From Streptomyces sp. ISL-43 (GTDB lineage Bacteria; Actinomycetota; Actinomycetes; Streptomycetales; Streptomycetaceae): a stretch of 64,000 nt of DNA. Positions 24,500-33,264 of the stretch are shown piece after piece (the first letter of the stretch is position 1; each line of letters starts with the position of its first letter). The stretch is from NCBI RefSeq assembly GCF_018614195.1, contig NZ_JAGGOT010000011.1, positions 32,701-96,700 on the forward strand, given 5' to 3'. The notes beneath the pieces are model-generated. The model searched no databases, was not told the DNA's origin, and was given only the letters and a program-made list of their open reading frames with translations. The position numbers and the translations under genes were made by a program.

Positions 24500-25708
24500 C
24501 TACCGCCCCGTCCGCCGGTCCTTGTCGAAATCGAGGCCGAGCATGCGGATGGCGTTGCCGCGCATCAGCTTGTAGACGGTCTCCTCGTCCAGTCCCTTGA
24601 CGTGGTCGAGGGCGACCTCCTTGGTGTGCGGGAAGGTCGAGTCGACGTGCGGGTAGTCGGTCTCGAAGGTGGCGTTGTCGCGTCCGACGACGTCGAGCGA
24701 GGCGATGCCGTGCTTGTCGCGGAAGAAGCAGCAGAACATCTGCCGGTAGTAGTACGTGGACGGCGGCTCGGGGATCAGGTCCTTGACCCCGCCCCAGGCG
24801 CGGTGCTCCTGCCACACGTCGTCGGCGCGTTCCAGCGCGTACGGGATCCAGCCCATCTGGCCCTCGCTGTAGGCCAGTTTCAGCGTCGGGAACTTCACCA
24901 GGACGCCGCTGAAGAGGAAGTCCATCATCGAGGCCATGGCGTTGTTGAAGCTGAGCGAGGCCTGCACGGCGGGCGGCGCGTCGGGGGAGGCCGCGGGCAT
25001 CTGCGAGCTGGAGCCGATGTGCATGTTGACGACGGTGCCGGTCTCCTGGCAGACGGCGAAGAAGGGGTCCCAGTACCCGGAGTGGATGGACGGCAGTCCG
25101 AGGTAGGTCGGGATCTCGGAGAAGGTCACCGCCCGCACCCCGCGCGCGGCGTTGCGGCGGATCTCCGCGACAGCCAGGTCGATGTCCCAGAGCGGGATGA
25201 TGCACAGCGGGATGAGCCGGCCGCCGCTGTCGCCGCACCACTCCTCGACCATCCAGTCGTTGTAGGCGCGCACGCAGGCCAGGGCGACCTCCTTGTCGTG
25301 CGCCTCGGCGAAGGTCTGCCCGCAGAAGCGCGGGAAGGTCGGGAAGCACAGGGAGGCCTCGACGTGGTTGAGGTCCATGTCGAGCAGGCGCGCCTTCGGG
25401 TCCCAGCAGCCGCGCCGCATCTCCTCGCGGGTGATGCCCTCCAGGGTCATCTCGTCCCGGTCGAAGCCGACGGCGGCGATGTTGCGCTTGTACGGGAACT
25501 TCAGGTCCTCGTAGATCCACCAGTCGGTGGGCGGGCCGTCGGGGTCCATGGTGATCACGTACTTGCCGCCGGTGTAGGCGAGTTCGCCGATGCCGGCCGT
25601 GAGTGCCTTGGGTCCGCGGTCGCGGTACTTGGCCGGCAGCCAGACGTCGAAAAGGTGGGCGGGCTCGATGACGTGGTCGTCGACGCTGATGATCCGAGGC
25701 AGTTCCAT
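24500..25708 (-). CDS. Amidohydrolase-family (TIM-barrel) metal-dependent hydrolase
   Basis: The product is 402 residues from the ATG at 25706-25708, with GAGGGG about 8 bases upstream. The start PRIISVDDHVIEPAHLFDVWLP matches the PF04909 group, where VDDHVIEP stands for the metal-binding HxH strand in many actinobacterial members. Later come MNHIG-like NMHIGSSSQMP, and FETDYPHVDSTFPHT with the late Asp ligand. The family includes decarboxylases and ring hydrolases. It heads the minus-strand operon with two dehydrogenase subunits and faces the CoA ligase gene across a three-operator region. Confidence 0.88.
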   Translation of the reverse strand: MELPRIISVDDHVIEPAHLFDVWLPAKYRDRGPKALTAGIGELAYTGGKYVITMDPDGPPTDWWIYEDLKFPYKRNIAAVGFDRDEMTLEGITREEMRRGCWDPKARLLDMDLNHVEASLCFPTFPRFCGQTFAEAHDKEVALACVRAYNDWMVEEWCGDSGGRLIPLCIIPLWDIDLAVAEIRRNAARGVRAVTFSEIPTYLGLPSIHSGYWDPFFAVCQETGTVVNMHIGSSSQMPAASPDAPPAVQASLSFNNAMASMMDFLFSGVLVKFPTLKLAYSEGQMGWIPYALERADDVWQEHRAWGGVKDLIPEPPSTYYYRQMFCCFFRDKHGIASLDVVGRDNATFETDYPHVDSTFPHTKEVALDHVKGLDEETVYKLMRGNAIRMLGLDFDKDRRTGR

Positions 25709-25745
25709 GGTGTCCCCTCGCCGCATGCCGAATGATTCGCCGAAT

Positions 25746-25777
25746 CTGACGGATCGTTGAATCTGATGGTGCGTCAG
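25746..25777. promoter_or_regulatory. Two adjacent 15-bp operators before the amidohydrolase operon
   Basis: CTGACGGATCGTTGA (25746-25760) and CTGATGGTGCGTCAG (25763-25777) have centres 17 bp apart. Each has a few mismatches to the consensus, and together they lie 38-69 bp before the amidohydrolase ATG. Confidence 0.65.
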
Positions 25778-25848
25778 AAATCTGGAACCAAGCTAGCTCC
25801 GCCACCCCTGGACCGACAAGCGTCCGCGCTCTACGCTCTGCGCTTGAT

Positions 25849-25863
25849 CTGACTATCCGTCAG
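25849..25863. promoter_or_regulatory. 15-bp operator before the CoA ligase gene
   Basis: CTGACTATCCGTCAG lies 30 bp before the ATG at 25893, directly in front of the ribosome-binding site GGGGAGG. Confidence 0.7.
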
Positions 25864-25892
25864 GTATCGTCGCCAGGGGAGGTCGGTCCGGG

Positions 25893-27443
25893 ATGACGGA
25901 CAGCACCGCAGTCGAACTCAGCCGGTCCCGGACCCTGTGGGACCTGATCACCCGCCGGGCCGCCATGACCCCGGACGCCACCGTCCTCATCGAGGCGGCC
26001 GACGACCCCGCCGACGACCGCCGGCTGACCTTCGGAGAGCTGCGGGACCGCTCCGAAGAGGTCGCGGCGGGCCTGTACGACATGGGCGTGCGCCCCGGCA
26101 CGGTGGTCGCCTGGCAGCTCCCCACCCGCATCGAGACCGTCCTGCTCTCGATCGCCCTCGCCCGCATCGGCGCCGTCCAGACCCCCGTCATCCCCTTCTA
26201 CCGGGACCGCGAGGTCGGCTTCGCCCTGCGCGAGTCCAAAGCGGAGTTCTTCGCCGTCCCCGGCGTCTGGCGCGGCTTCGACCACACCGCGATGGCACGG
26301 CGCCTCGGCGCCCGCGGCGTCTTCGACGCCTACGCGTCCCTCCCCGCCGGGGACCCGGCCGTACTCCCCCCGCCCCCGGCGGAGGGCGGCTCGGTCCGGT
26401 GGATCTACTGGACCTCGGGCACCACCTCGGACCCCAAGGGCGTCCTGCACACGGACCGCTCCCTCATCGCGGGCGGCTCCTGCCTCGCCCACGCCCTGCA
26501 CCTCTCACCGGCCGACGTCGGCTCGATGGCCTTCCCCTTCGCCCACATCGCCGGACCCGACTACACGGTGATGCTGCTCCTCTACGGGTTCCCCGCCGTC
26601 CTCTTCGAGAAGTTCGCGATGCCCGACGCCCTGGACGGCTACCGCCGGCACGGGGTCACGGTGGCCGGCGGCTCCACGGCCTTCTACTCGATGTTCCTCA
26701 CGGAGCAGCGCAAGGACCCGGGCACCAAGCTCATCCCGACCCTGCGCCTGCTGGCGGGCGGCGGCGCCCCCAAGCCCCCGGAGATCTACCACGCGGTCGT
26801 CCGCGAGCTGGGCTGCCAGCTCACCCACGGCTACGGCATGACCGAGGTCCCGATGATCACGATGGGCGCCCCGGACGACACGGCGCAGAACCTGGCCACC
26901 ACCGAGGGCCGCCCCCCGGCCGGCATGTCGATCCGCATCACGACGCCGGAAGGGGTGGCCCTTCCCCCGAACACGGACGGGGAGGTCCGCCTGCGCGGCG
27001 AGGCGGTCTGCCAGGGCTACCTGAACCGGGACGAGACCACGGGGGTCTTCGACGCCGACGGCTACCTGGTCACGGGCGACCTCGGCCACCTCACCCCGGA
27101 CGGCTACCTCGTCCTGACGGGCCGCAGCAAGGACGTCATCATCCGCAAGGGCGAGAACATCTCGGCGAAGGAGATCGAGGACCTGCTCCACCGGCTCCCG
27201 GCGGTGGCCGACGTGGCGGTCATCGGCCTCCCCGACCCCGAGCGCGGCGAACGCGTCTGCGCGGTCGTCGAACAGCCCCCGGGCGCGGACCCCCTGACCC
27301 TGCCCGAGGTGACGGCGTACCTGCGCGCGCAGGGCCTGTCCACCCACAAGCTCCCGGAACAACTGGAGTTGGTGGACGACCTCCCCCGCAACGACGCCCT
27401 GCGCAAGGTCCTGAAGTACAAACTCCGCGAGCGCTACGCGTAG
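25893..27443 (+). CDS. AMP-forming acyl-CoA synthetase (cyclohexanecarboxylate-CoA ligase-like)
   Basis: The protein has 516 residues. The adenylation motifs are WIYWTSGTTSDPKGVLHT (P-loop), LTHGYGMTEVPM, YLVTGDLGHL and GRSKDVIIRKGENISAKEIEDLL, and the C-terminal lysine region reads LPRNDALRKVLKYKL. These enzymes join a carboxylic acid to CoA with ATP giving AMP. The sequence resembles ligases for cyclic or branched acids more than long-chain FadD proteins. It faces the amidohydrolase/dehydrogenase operon and shares its operators, so it probably feeds that pathway. Confidence 0.9.
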   Translation: MTDSTAVELSRSRTLWDLITRRAAMTPDATVLIEAADDPADDRRLTFGELRDRSEEVAAGLYDMGVRPGTVVAWQLPTRIETVLLSIALARIGAVQTPVIPFYRDREVGFALRESKAEFFAVPGVWRGFDHTAMARRLGARGVFDAYASLPAGDPAVLPPPPAEGGSVRWIYWTSGTTSDPKGVLHTDRSLIAGGSCLAHALHLSPADVGSMAFPFAHIAGPDYTVMLLLYGFPAVLFEKFAMPDALDGYRRHGVTVAGGSTAFYSMFLTEQRKDPGTKLIPTLRLLAGGGAPKPPEIYHAVVRELGCQLTHGYGMTEVPMITMGAPDDTAQNLATTEGRPPAGMSIRITTPEGVALPPNTDGEVRLRGEAVCQGYLNRDETTGVFDADGYLVTGDLGHLTPDGYLVLTGRSKDVIIRKGENISAKEIEDLLHRLPAVADVAVIGLPDPERGERVCAVVEQPPGADPLTLPEVTAYLRAQGLSTHKLPEQLELVDDLPRNDALRKVLKYKLRERYA

Positions 27444-27458
27444 TTCACCCCCGGAGCC

Positions 27459-28100
27459 CTACGGGTCCACGGCGTGCGGATCGAGCCCGTCCTCCCTCAC
27501 CCGCAGCGCCATGTCGATCTTCGTGTACGTCGGACGGCCCGCCCGCTGGTACTTCTCCTTGACCCGGTCCAGGTAGTACTTGGCGGTGTTCGGGCTGACA
27601 CCCGCCCGTCGCGCGGTGGCCTTCAGCGTGAGCCCGGAGGCGTAGTCGAGCAGAACCTGGAGCTCCCGCGGCGCCAGCCGCGGCCGGGCCGGGCCGGTGT
27701 CGTGCGCCCAGGCGAAGGCCAGCTCGGCGGAGTGCGCCGTACCGCCCCCGGCCACCGCCTCCACGGCCCCCACCAGCGTCTCCAGCGAGTGGTCCTTGGT
27801 GAGGTAGCCGTCCGCTCCGGCCGCCACCGTCCCGACGATCCGGGCCCGGTCCGCGACCGTACTGATGACCACGACCCGGCTGCCCGCCGCGCACACCCGC
27901 CGGACGTTCTCCTCGGGGACGGAGCCGTCGCGCAGCACCAGGTCGAGCAGCACCACGTCAGGGGGCCGGCCGCCCACCGCGAGCAGCGCGTCCACCGTCT
28001 CCACCGAGGCCAGCAGCCGTAACCGCTCCGCCCCGGTCAGCCAGGAGCGCAGCCCCTCGCGCAGCATCCGGTCGTCGTCGACCACGGCCACGGTGATCAC
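27459..28100 (-). CDS. LuxR/NarL-type response regulator
   Basis: The product is 213 residues from the GTG at 28098-28100, overlapping the kinase stop by 4 bp. The receiver domain has VAVVDDDRMLREGL, the phosphorylated Asp in VVLLDLVLRDGS and VISTVADRARIVGTVAAGADGYLTKD. The HTH region is APRELQVLLDYASGLTLKATARRAGVSPNTAKYYLDRVKEKYQ, where the usual LTxRE start is altered to LAPRE. Codon 27 is TTA (28020-28022), so translation should depend on bldA. It is convergent with the CoA ligase, with a 15-bp gap. Confidence 0.9.
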   Translation of the reverse strand: MITVAVVDDDRMLREGLRSWLTGAERLRLLASVETVDALLAVGGRPPDVVLLDLVLRDGSVPEENVRRVCAAGSRVVVISTVADRARIVGTVAAGADGYLTKDHSLETLVGAVEAVAGGGTAHSAELAFAWAHDTGPARPRLAPRELQVLLDYASGLTLKATARRAGVSPNTAKYYLDRVKEKYQRAGRPTYTKIDMALRVREDGLDPHAVDP

Positions 28101-29323
28101 GCCGGCCACCGCAGCTCCACGCTGGTGCCCTCTCCCGGGGCGCTGTCGACCTCGGACCGCCCGCCTATCTCGGCCAGCCGGGCGTGGATGGAGCGCCGCA
28201 GGCCGGTCCCCCTCCCCGTCCCGGTCCCCGTCCGGGTTCCGGTCCCGCTCCCGCTCCCGCTCCCGGGGGCCGTCGGATCGAAGCCGACACCCCTGTCCAC
28301 CACCGTGACGGACACGCCCTCGGCCGCCCCGACGACCGTCAGGAAGGCCTGTCCGGTCCCGGCGTGGCACCGTACGTTGTTCAGCGCCTCGGACACGGCG
28401 GCCGCGAGGGCGATGGCCACGGGCCGGGGCACCGACGGCAGTTCGTGGTACTGGGCGGTGACCTTCAGGCCCAGGCACTCGGCCGAGTGCACCGCCTCCT
28501 CCAGCACGGTCCCGACCGCCACCTCCGCGGCCTCCGCCCCAGTGCCCTCCGGGTCGTCCTCGCGCTGGATCAGCCGCCTGAGGTACGCCGCCTCGCGGGC
28601 GCACCGCTCCCGCACCCCGGGCGCGTTGGCGTCCACCCGGCCGACGGCGATGGTGGTCAGCGTGGCCAGCACGGTGTCGTGCAGGGCCCGATGGTGCGCG
28701 ATCCGCTCGGCCTGCCGGGCCCGTGCGGCCTCGGCGGTCAGCGCCCGCTCGTTGGCCTCGTCCAACTGGGTGCCCTGGCGGTGCAGGTACCACCAGAAGA
28801 CCTTCGCCATCACGGCCGAGGAGACCACCGAGTTGAGGTGCCCGACGAGGGCGGATCCGGGAGCCGCCTCCGGCCCTATCACCCACAGGTACGCGGCCAG
28901 CGTGGTGCCGAGCAGGAGCAGTACGGCCGCCACGGCCGGCGCCCGCGCCAGACCGACTCCCGCCACCGCACTCACCGACCCGCCCAGCAGGAACAGCCAG
29001 CCGTACACGGCCACTCCGGCTCCCCCGGGCACCCAGCCGCCGCCCGCCACCCCGCCGCTCGCCAGTCCCACCAGCAGCGGCACCGCGCACCCGGTCACCA
29101 GTACGTCGGCCCACACCCAGCGCCGGTCGAACCAGCCCCGCGCGTACGCGTTCCCGTACAGCCACACGCTGGACGCGAGGACCCCGCCGAACACCGCCCA
29201 GGGGACGACCTCGTTCGGTGCCTTGCGCAGCACGGCCACGAAGCCCGCCATCAGGTGGCTGGCCCGGTACAAGCCGGTCGCCAGCATCATGAACCGCTGG
29301 GCACGCTGCAGCCCCGAGCTCAC
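28097..29323 (-). CDS. Membrane sensor histidine kinase (HisKA_3 type)
   Basis: The product is 408 residues from the GTG at 29321-29323 after GGAG. The first half carries about six membrane spans (VVPWAVFGGVLASSVWLYG, VLVTGCAVPLLVGLASGGV, VAVYGWLFLLGGSVSAVAGVGLA and others). The kinase part has RIAHHRALHDTVLATLTTIAVG, with the phosphorylated His in HDTVL, and the ATPase boxes LAAAVSEALNNVRCHAGT, VTVVDRGVGFDP and GLRRSIHARLAEIGGRSEV. A Gly/Ser/Thr repeat (about residues 365-380) sits before the last box, which is unusual. It pairs with the downstream regulator. Confidence 0.9.
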   Translation of the reverse strand: MSSGLQRAQRFMMLATGLYRASHLMAGFVAVLRKAPNEVVPWAVFGGVLASSVWLYGNAYARGWFDRRWVWADVLVTGCAVPLLVGLASGGVAGGGWVPGGAGVAVYGWLFLLGGSVSAVAGVGLARAPAVAAVLLLLGTTLAAYLWVIGPEAAPGSALVGHLNSVVSSAVMAKVFWWYLHRQGTQLDEANERALTAEAARARQAERIAHHRALHDTVLATLTTIAVGRVDANAPGVRERCAREAAYLRRLIQREDDPEGTGAEAAEVAVGTVLEEAVHSAECLGLKVTAQYHELPSVPRPVAIALAAAVSEALNNVRCHAGTGQAFLTVVGAAEGVSVTVVDRGVGFDPTAPGSGSGSGTGTRTGTGTGRGTGLRRSIHARLAEIGGRSEVDSAPGEGTSVELRWPA

Positions 29324-29716
29324 CGGTCCTACTCCGTGAGCAGGAGTGAGTCTTGGACCCATTCCTGCGCGCCGCGGACGTCCCGAACGGTTTCGGGTGT
29401 CCTGTCGGTCCGATGACCACGACGATCGCTCTGTTCGTCACGGGGCGGTAATCGCCGCTTCGTGCCCTCTCGCACCGCTCGCCCCTCCGCGATCCACGCC
29501 CCGAACCTACCGGCCGACACCGACAACCCACCCAGGGCGTGCTCCGGCACCACAACCGAGGACACACACGTGAGCTCTTGCGCGCACTCCTGCCCACTCG
29601 AACAGCAGCAGTTGCCCACCCCCCTGAAAGGGTGGGTACCGGAAGCCCAGTGGATATCGCTAGCTTCTCCGGCGTCAAGCTCGTCCTCAGTCAGTTGTTT
29701 CCAGTCAGGAGAGAAC
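29324..29716. promoter_or_regulatory. Divergent promoter region between the kinase and lectin genes
   Basis: The 393 bp hold no clear gene. A small inverted repeat CCCACCC...GGGTGGG (29615-29636) and a CCCGAACGGTTTCGGG repeat (29384-29399) are visible. Either could be a site for the adjacent response regulator. Confidence 0.4.
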
Positions 29717-30301
29717 GTGGCGCAAAAATTTCGCCGGTTCGGCAGTGCGGCCGTAGCAGCTCTCGCGGCGATGTTCGTCATGCTGCTGCCGTCGTCCGCG
29801 CAGGCCGCGGAGAACCCGACGATCCGCTACAGCACCACCCCGTACAACGCGCCCATCTACGAGATACGGGCCGGATACAGCTGGCAGTGCCTCGACATCC
29901 GTGGCGGGTCCACCAGTCCCGGTGCCATCATCCAGAGGTACGACTGCAAGGGGGCGCTGCACCAACGCTTCACCTTCCACAGCCTGGGCAACGGCAACTT
30001 CGCGATCGGCACCTTTGGCGGCGCGTTCTGTCTCGGCGCGCAGGGCGGCGTCGTCAACAAGGGCGTTTCCCTCATCCAGGCCAACGGCTGGGGCTGCGCC
30101 ACCTTCACGTGGATCTTCCAGGGCGGTGAGAAGGGCGACCACTGGGAGATCCAGGAGGTGGGAACCAGGCTGTGCCTGACCGACACCGGCCGCCGCTCGC
30201 CCGTGGTGTTCGGCGACTGCGGCATCAGCGGTACGCCCTGGCCCACCATCTGGGTGCCGCGCTTCGACAGGTACTACGACTTCTCCCGGATCGGCTTCTA
30301 G
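29717..30301 (+). CDS. Secreted ricin-type beta-trefoil lectin-like protein
   Basis: The product is 194 residues from the GTG at 29717, with AGGAGAG just before. The signal peptide is VAQKFRRFGSAAVAALAAMFVMLLPSSAQAA, cleaved near AQA-AEN. The mature part shows a Cys-rich trefoil: WQCLDIRGGSTSPGAIIQRYDCKGALHQRF, FCLGAQGG, and RLCLTDTGRRSPVVFGDCG. The QxF at the end of the first unit stands in for the ricin QxW. About one trefoil's worth of sequence is present and no enzyme domain. It may bind sugars outside the cell. It is divergent from the two-component system, which may control it. Confidence 0.8.
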   Translation: MAQKFRRFGSAAVAALAAMFVMLLPSSAQAAENPTIRYSTTPYNAPIYEIRAGYSWQCLDIRGGSTSPGAIIQRYDCKGALHQRFTFHSLGNGNFAIGTFGGAFCLGAQGGVVNKGVSLIQANGWGCATFTWIFQGGEKGDHWEIQEVGTRLCLTDTGRRSPVVFGDCGISGTPWPTIWVPRFDRYYDFSRIGF

Positions 30302-30330
30302 CTCCGCGAGAGCTCGCTCCACCGCAGTCC

Positions 30331-30366
30331 GGAGGCCGTCGTAGGGCATGCCCTACGACGGCCTCC
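30331..30366. terminator. 36-bp perfect palindrome (bidirectional terminator)
   Basis: The two 18-base arms are exact reverse complements with no spacer (centre between 30348 and 30349). It lies 30 bp after the lectin stop and 2 bp before the stop of a possible minus-strand gene. The longest uninterrupted stem seen in the window. Confidence 0.8.
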
Positions 30367-30367
30367 G

Positions 30368-30601
30368 TCACCTCCGCCCACAGCCCGCGCGCTCCCCGGC
30401 ACCGCACGCGCCCTCCTCCCACCAGTCGCCGTACCGGACGATGGTGCCGTCCATGGTGGTCTCCCATCGCTGGGCGGATGGTGCAGGCCGCTCGGGCAGC
30501 AGGTGGGTGACTAGTGCTGTGAACGACGCGGGCGGCTCGTCCGGGGTGAACTGGGTCGGCCGGGTGGGTGGGCGAGGAAGACCTGGGCGACCTGGCGCCA
30601 T
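30368..30601 (-). CDS. Possible 77-aa protein of unknown function
   Basis: The frame ends 2 bp from the 36-bp terminator and lies downstream of the ATPase gene on the same strand, which suits a real gene. FTPDEPPASFTALVTHLLPERPAP and RWETTMDGTIVRYGDWWEE look like protein sequence, but the ends are biased. The start is uncertain, and no family is recognised. Confidence 0.4.
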   Translation of the reverse strand: MAPGRPGLPRPPTRPTQFTPDEPPASFTALVTHLLPERPAPSAQRWETTMDGTIVRYGDWWEEGACGAGERAGCGRR

Positions 30602-30628
30602 CCGGGGCGAGGGGCCGGGAAGGCCGTG

Positions 30629-31048
30629 TCAGCACGGCGCGGCCTGACATGTGGCCTTGGGCGTGGGCTTGAAATGGGTCCAGACGACCTTGCCCCGGGG
30701 CCTGCGGCGCTCGACCCCCCAGTCGGCCGCGAGGGTCTCGACGATCAGCAGGCCCCGGCCCCTGAGGTCGGTGGCGGCAGGCTGGGCGGACTTGAGCTGC
30801 TGCGTGCACTCCTCACGGATGTCGTGGACCTCAAGCCGCACGAGGCGATCGTCGGCCTCCAGCCGGACCAGGAAGCCGTGAGCGGTGTCGCTGCCGTGGA
30901 GGAGTGCGTTCGTCGCGAGTTCCGAGACACAGAGCCGAATATCGGTGTCGTCCAGGCCCCAGGACGTCACGATGGAGGCGGCGAAGTCGCGGGCGTCTTT
31001 CACTGATTGGGGCCGGGGGGCGAAGTATTTCTGCTGCGCATCAGGCAT
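30629..31048 (-). CDS. ATP-binding regulatory protein (HATPase, RsbW-like)
   Basis: The product is 139 residues from the ATG at 31046-31048, with GAGG upstream. The core reads DIRLCVSELATNALLHGSDTAHGFLV (N box), VRLEVHDIREEC and DLRGRGLLIVETLAADWGVERRRPRGKVVWTHF (G boxes). It belongs to the same class as 21481-21966. It lies close to the hypothetical gene 31118-31600 and the XRE regulator at 31746, a common Streptomyces grouping in which such ATPases modulate DNA-binding partners. Confidence 0.87.
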   Translation of the reverse strand: MPDAQQKYFAPRPQSVKDARDFAASIVTSWGLDDTDIRLCVSELATNALLHGSDTAHGFLVRLEADDRLVRLEVHDIREECTQQLKSAQPAATDLRGRGLLIVETLAADWGVERRRPRGKVVWTHFKPTPKATCQAAPC

Positions 31049-31117
31049 GAGGACCTCGCGTCTCGGTTTCCAGGGGGCGGGCAGGGTCACCGTCGCCCGG
31101 GGCCGGAGGCCCCTCGC

Positions 31118-31600
31118 TCACCGGCCGGCCTGACTCGGCGTGATCGGAGGCAGGCCCACACGGCCGACGAAGGCCCCTGACGCGGGCTGGGCTGCCCGGT
31201 GTTCCCGTAGCGCGGTCAACAGGTTGCGGGCGATCAGGGCCAGCATGCGCGCATACCCAAGGTCGGTGGTGGCGTCGTAGCAAGTTTCCTGCTCTGGGTC
31301 GGCGGACGCTACGTCCTCCCAGTCCCGCAGTGCGCCGAGCGCGCGCGAGGAGCGCTCCGCCAGTGCGATTTCGCCGAGGCCGACGGCGAGGCACTTGCAG
31401 TGTGTGACCAGGCGCGAGGTCAGCTCGGCAAGCTTCATGGTCTCGGGCTCGGTGGTGAGGACCTCGACGATGTCCGTCTCGGCGGCCTCCTCTATCCCGG
31501 CTTCCATCGCCGCGGCCATCTGAAGCAGCGCCTCGCCGAGGCTGCCGCATACGCCGCCGCCCGTAGCCATGTATTCGTGCCGTTCACCGTCGTCGGTCAT
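31118..31600 (-). CDS. Helical protein of unknown function
   Basis: The product is 160 residues from the ATG at 31598-31600, preceded by GGGAGCGG. It is rich in Ala, Glu and Leu with two cysteines (THCKCLAVG), and is predicted helical: LGEALLQMAAAMEAGIEEAAETDIVEVL and LGYARMLALIARNLLTALREHRAA. I do not recognise the family. It is divergent from the XRE/TPR regulator at 31746, with a 145-bp shared promoter region, and followed by the ATPase gene. Confidence 0.65.
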   Translation of the reverse strand: MTDDGERHEYMATGGGVCGSLGEALLQMAAAMEAGIEEAAETDIVEVLTTEPETMKLAELTSRLVTHCKCLAVGLGEIALAERSSRALGALRDWEDVASADPEQETCYDATTDLGYARMLALIARNLLTALREHRAAQPASGAFVGRVGLPPITPSQAGR

Positions 31601-31745
31601 CAACCGCTCCCTACCGTCGTCAGCGAGCGGACAACTCCCGCTCGGCCACCACTGGGTATGAAGAGGTAACCCCACGACCCCTGTCCGCGAGTACCGTTGA
31701 ACGGTCGGAGAAGTATGCAAGCCATGCACCGGTCGGGAGCTGCAC

Positions 31746-33089
31746 ATGGCGCAACACTCACGCACACCTAACACCGGCCTTCCCGTGCTGCTTGAACAGG
31801 CCAGATGGTCGCGACAGCAGTTCGCCTCGATCATCAACCGGCTCGGCGCGGAGGCAGGGATCGGGCTCAAGTACGGTCAGCCGGCCGTATCTCAGTGGAT
31901 CGCAGGCCATCAGCCCCGCGCACAGGTCAGGGGGCTGATCATCGAAGCCTTCGAGCGGAAACTCGGCCGACCGGTCACCTACGCCGAAGCCGGTCTCACG
32001 GCACCGTCGGGGAGGGGGGAAGCGGACACTGTCCGGGACCTCGTAGACCTCGGAAGGGCCGACATGGATCCATCCCGCCGCCGCGTCATCGCGGCAGGCG
32101 TCTTCTCCGCAGCGCTCACCATCCCCCTGTTCCCCGAGCTCGCACGAGCCGACAGCCCCGACCCGATCAGGCCAGGGAAGGCTACGACGCGAGTCGGCCA
32201 GGGCCAGGTGGATGCCGTGAGGTCGATGACGGACCGGATCGCCGACATCCTCGACGAGCTCGGCGCAGGTCACGCACGCCCGATGGCCGCCGCGTTCCTC
32301 GTCAACACGGTGGGTCCGTGGTTGAAGGCGGAGGCCTCCGCCCCAGTACGGCGCAGCATGCTCGCCGCAGCCTCCGACTTTGTCTACCTCACCGGGTGGA
32401 TGGCCATGTACGAACGTCAGCACCGCCTCGGCCAGGACTACTACGTGAGTGCCCTCAAGCTGGCCGGCGAGGCGGAGGACCACGTCACCTGCTGCCGGAC
32501 ACTGCGCGGGATGAGTCTCCAGGCCTCCAATCTCGGCTACGGCCGACGGGCGCTGGAGCTCGCCGACTCGGCCGCCGAAGCCGCCCCCGTGGCCGGACCA
32601 AGACTGATGGCGTTCCTACGGGGCCAACAGGCCCACGGGGCCGCCATGGTCGGAGACAAGCGGCAGGCATTCGCCCGGCTCAGGGAGGCCGAGGACGCGC
32701 TCGGGCAGGCAGACGACCGGCGCGAATCGATCGGGGGCTACGACCGGACCGCCTACCTCTTCCACGTCGCGCACGTCCTGAACGAGACGAAGGACGTCCC
32801 GGGCTCCGTCCGAACCCTCAAGGAGTCCATCCGGGTGCAGCCCGCGCACGAGAGGCAGGGGCGTCTCCACGCGTACGGCCTGCTGGCCCAGCGGCAGCTC
32901 ACGATCGGGCACGTGGAGGCCGCCTGCGAGTCCTGGGGCCGGTTCCTCGACGAGTACGAGGGCCTGTCCTCGGCCAGGGGGGACGAACACTTCGAGGTGA
33001 TGACGCTCCGCCTCAAGCCGCATGCGACCGTCCGCGCGGTGCGCGAGCTGAGCAACCGCGCGCGAACCGTGGGTGCGCTCAAGGGATAG
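31746..33089 (+). CDS. XRE/TPR regulator (paralogue of the NsdA-like protein)
   Basis: The protein has 447 residues. The N-terminal DNA-binding region GLPVLLEQARWSRQQFASIINRLG and AVSQWIAGHQPRAQVRGLIIEAFERKLGRPVTYAEAGL parallels 43330-44709 closely. A twin-arginine-like RRRVIAAGVFSAALTIPLFPELARA lies at about residue 115, then TPR helices (YYVSALKLAGEAEDHVTCCRTLRGMSLQASNLGYGRRALELADSAAE). The hydrophobic segment after RRR is typical of this family and need not be a signal. It probably represses or activates development or metabolite genes. Confidence 0.82.
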   Translation: MAQHSRTPNTGLPVLLEQARWSRQQFASIINRLGAEAGIGLKYGQPAVSQWIAGHQPRAQVRGLIIEAFERKLGRPVTYAEAGLTAPSGRGEADTVRDLVDLGRADMDPSRRRVIAAGVFSAALTIPLFPELARADSPDPIRPGKATTRVGQGQVDAVRSMTDRIADILDELGAGHARPMAAAFLVNTVGPWLKAEASAPVRRSMLAAASDFVYLTGWMAMYERQHRLGQDYYVSALKLAGEAEDHVTCCRTLRGMSLQASNLGYGRRALELADSAAEAAPVAGPRLMAFLRGQQAHGAAMVGDKRQAFARLREAEDALGQADDRRESIGGYDRTAYLFHVAHVLNETKDVPGSVRTLKESIRVQPAHERQGRLHAYGLLAQRQLTIGHVEAACESWGRFLDEYEGLSSARGDEHFEVMTLRLKPHATVRAVRELSNRARTVGALKG

Positions 33090-33126
33090 ACCCTCACAGG
33101 GTGAACTCCGGCGCGGCTACGCATAG

Positions 33127-33155
33127 TTCACATCGCTGGCCACGGCTGGTATATG
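33127..33155 (+). promoter_or_regulatory. Vegetative-type promoter
   Basis: TTCACA (33127-33132) and TATATG (33150-33155) are separated by 17 bp, fitting the HrdB-type promoter. It would serve the HTH gene at 33265, with a leader of about 100 bases. Confidence 0.55.
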
Positions 33156-33264
33156 CCGGAAAGGGTGCGCTATCGTCCCGGCTCAACACGAACTGAACAC
33201 AGACAGGTGACCCCGGCGGCGCGCCAACGCCCCGGGGCCCGACACCGAAGAAAGCGACTCTTCC

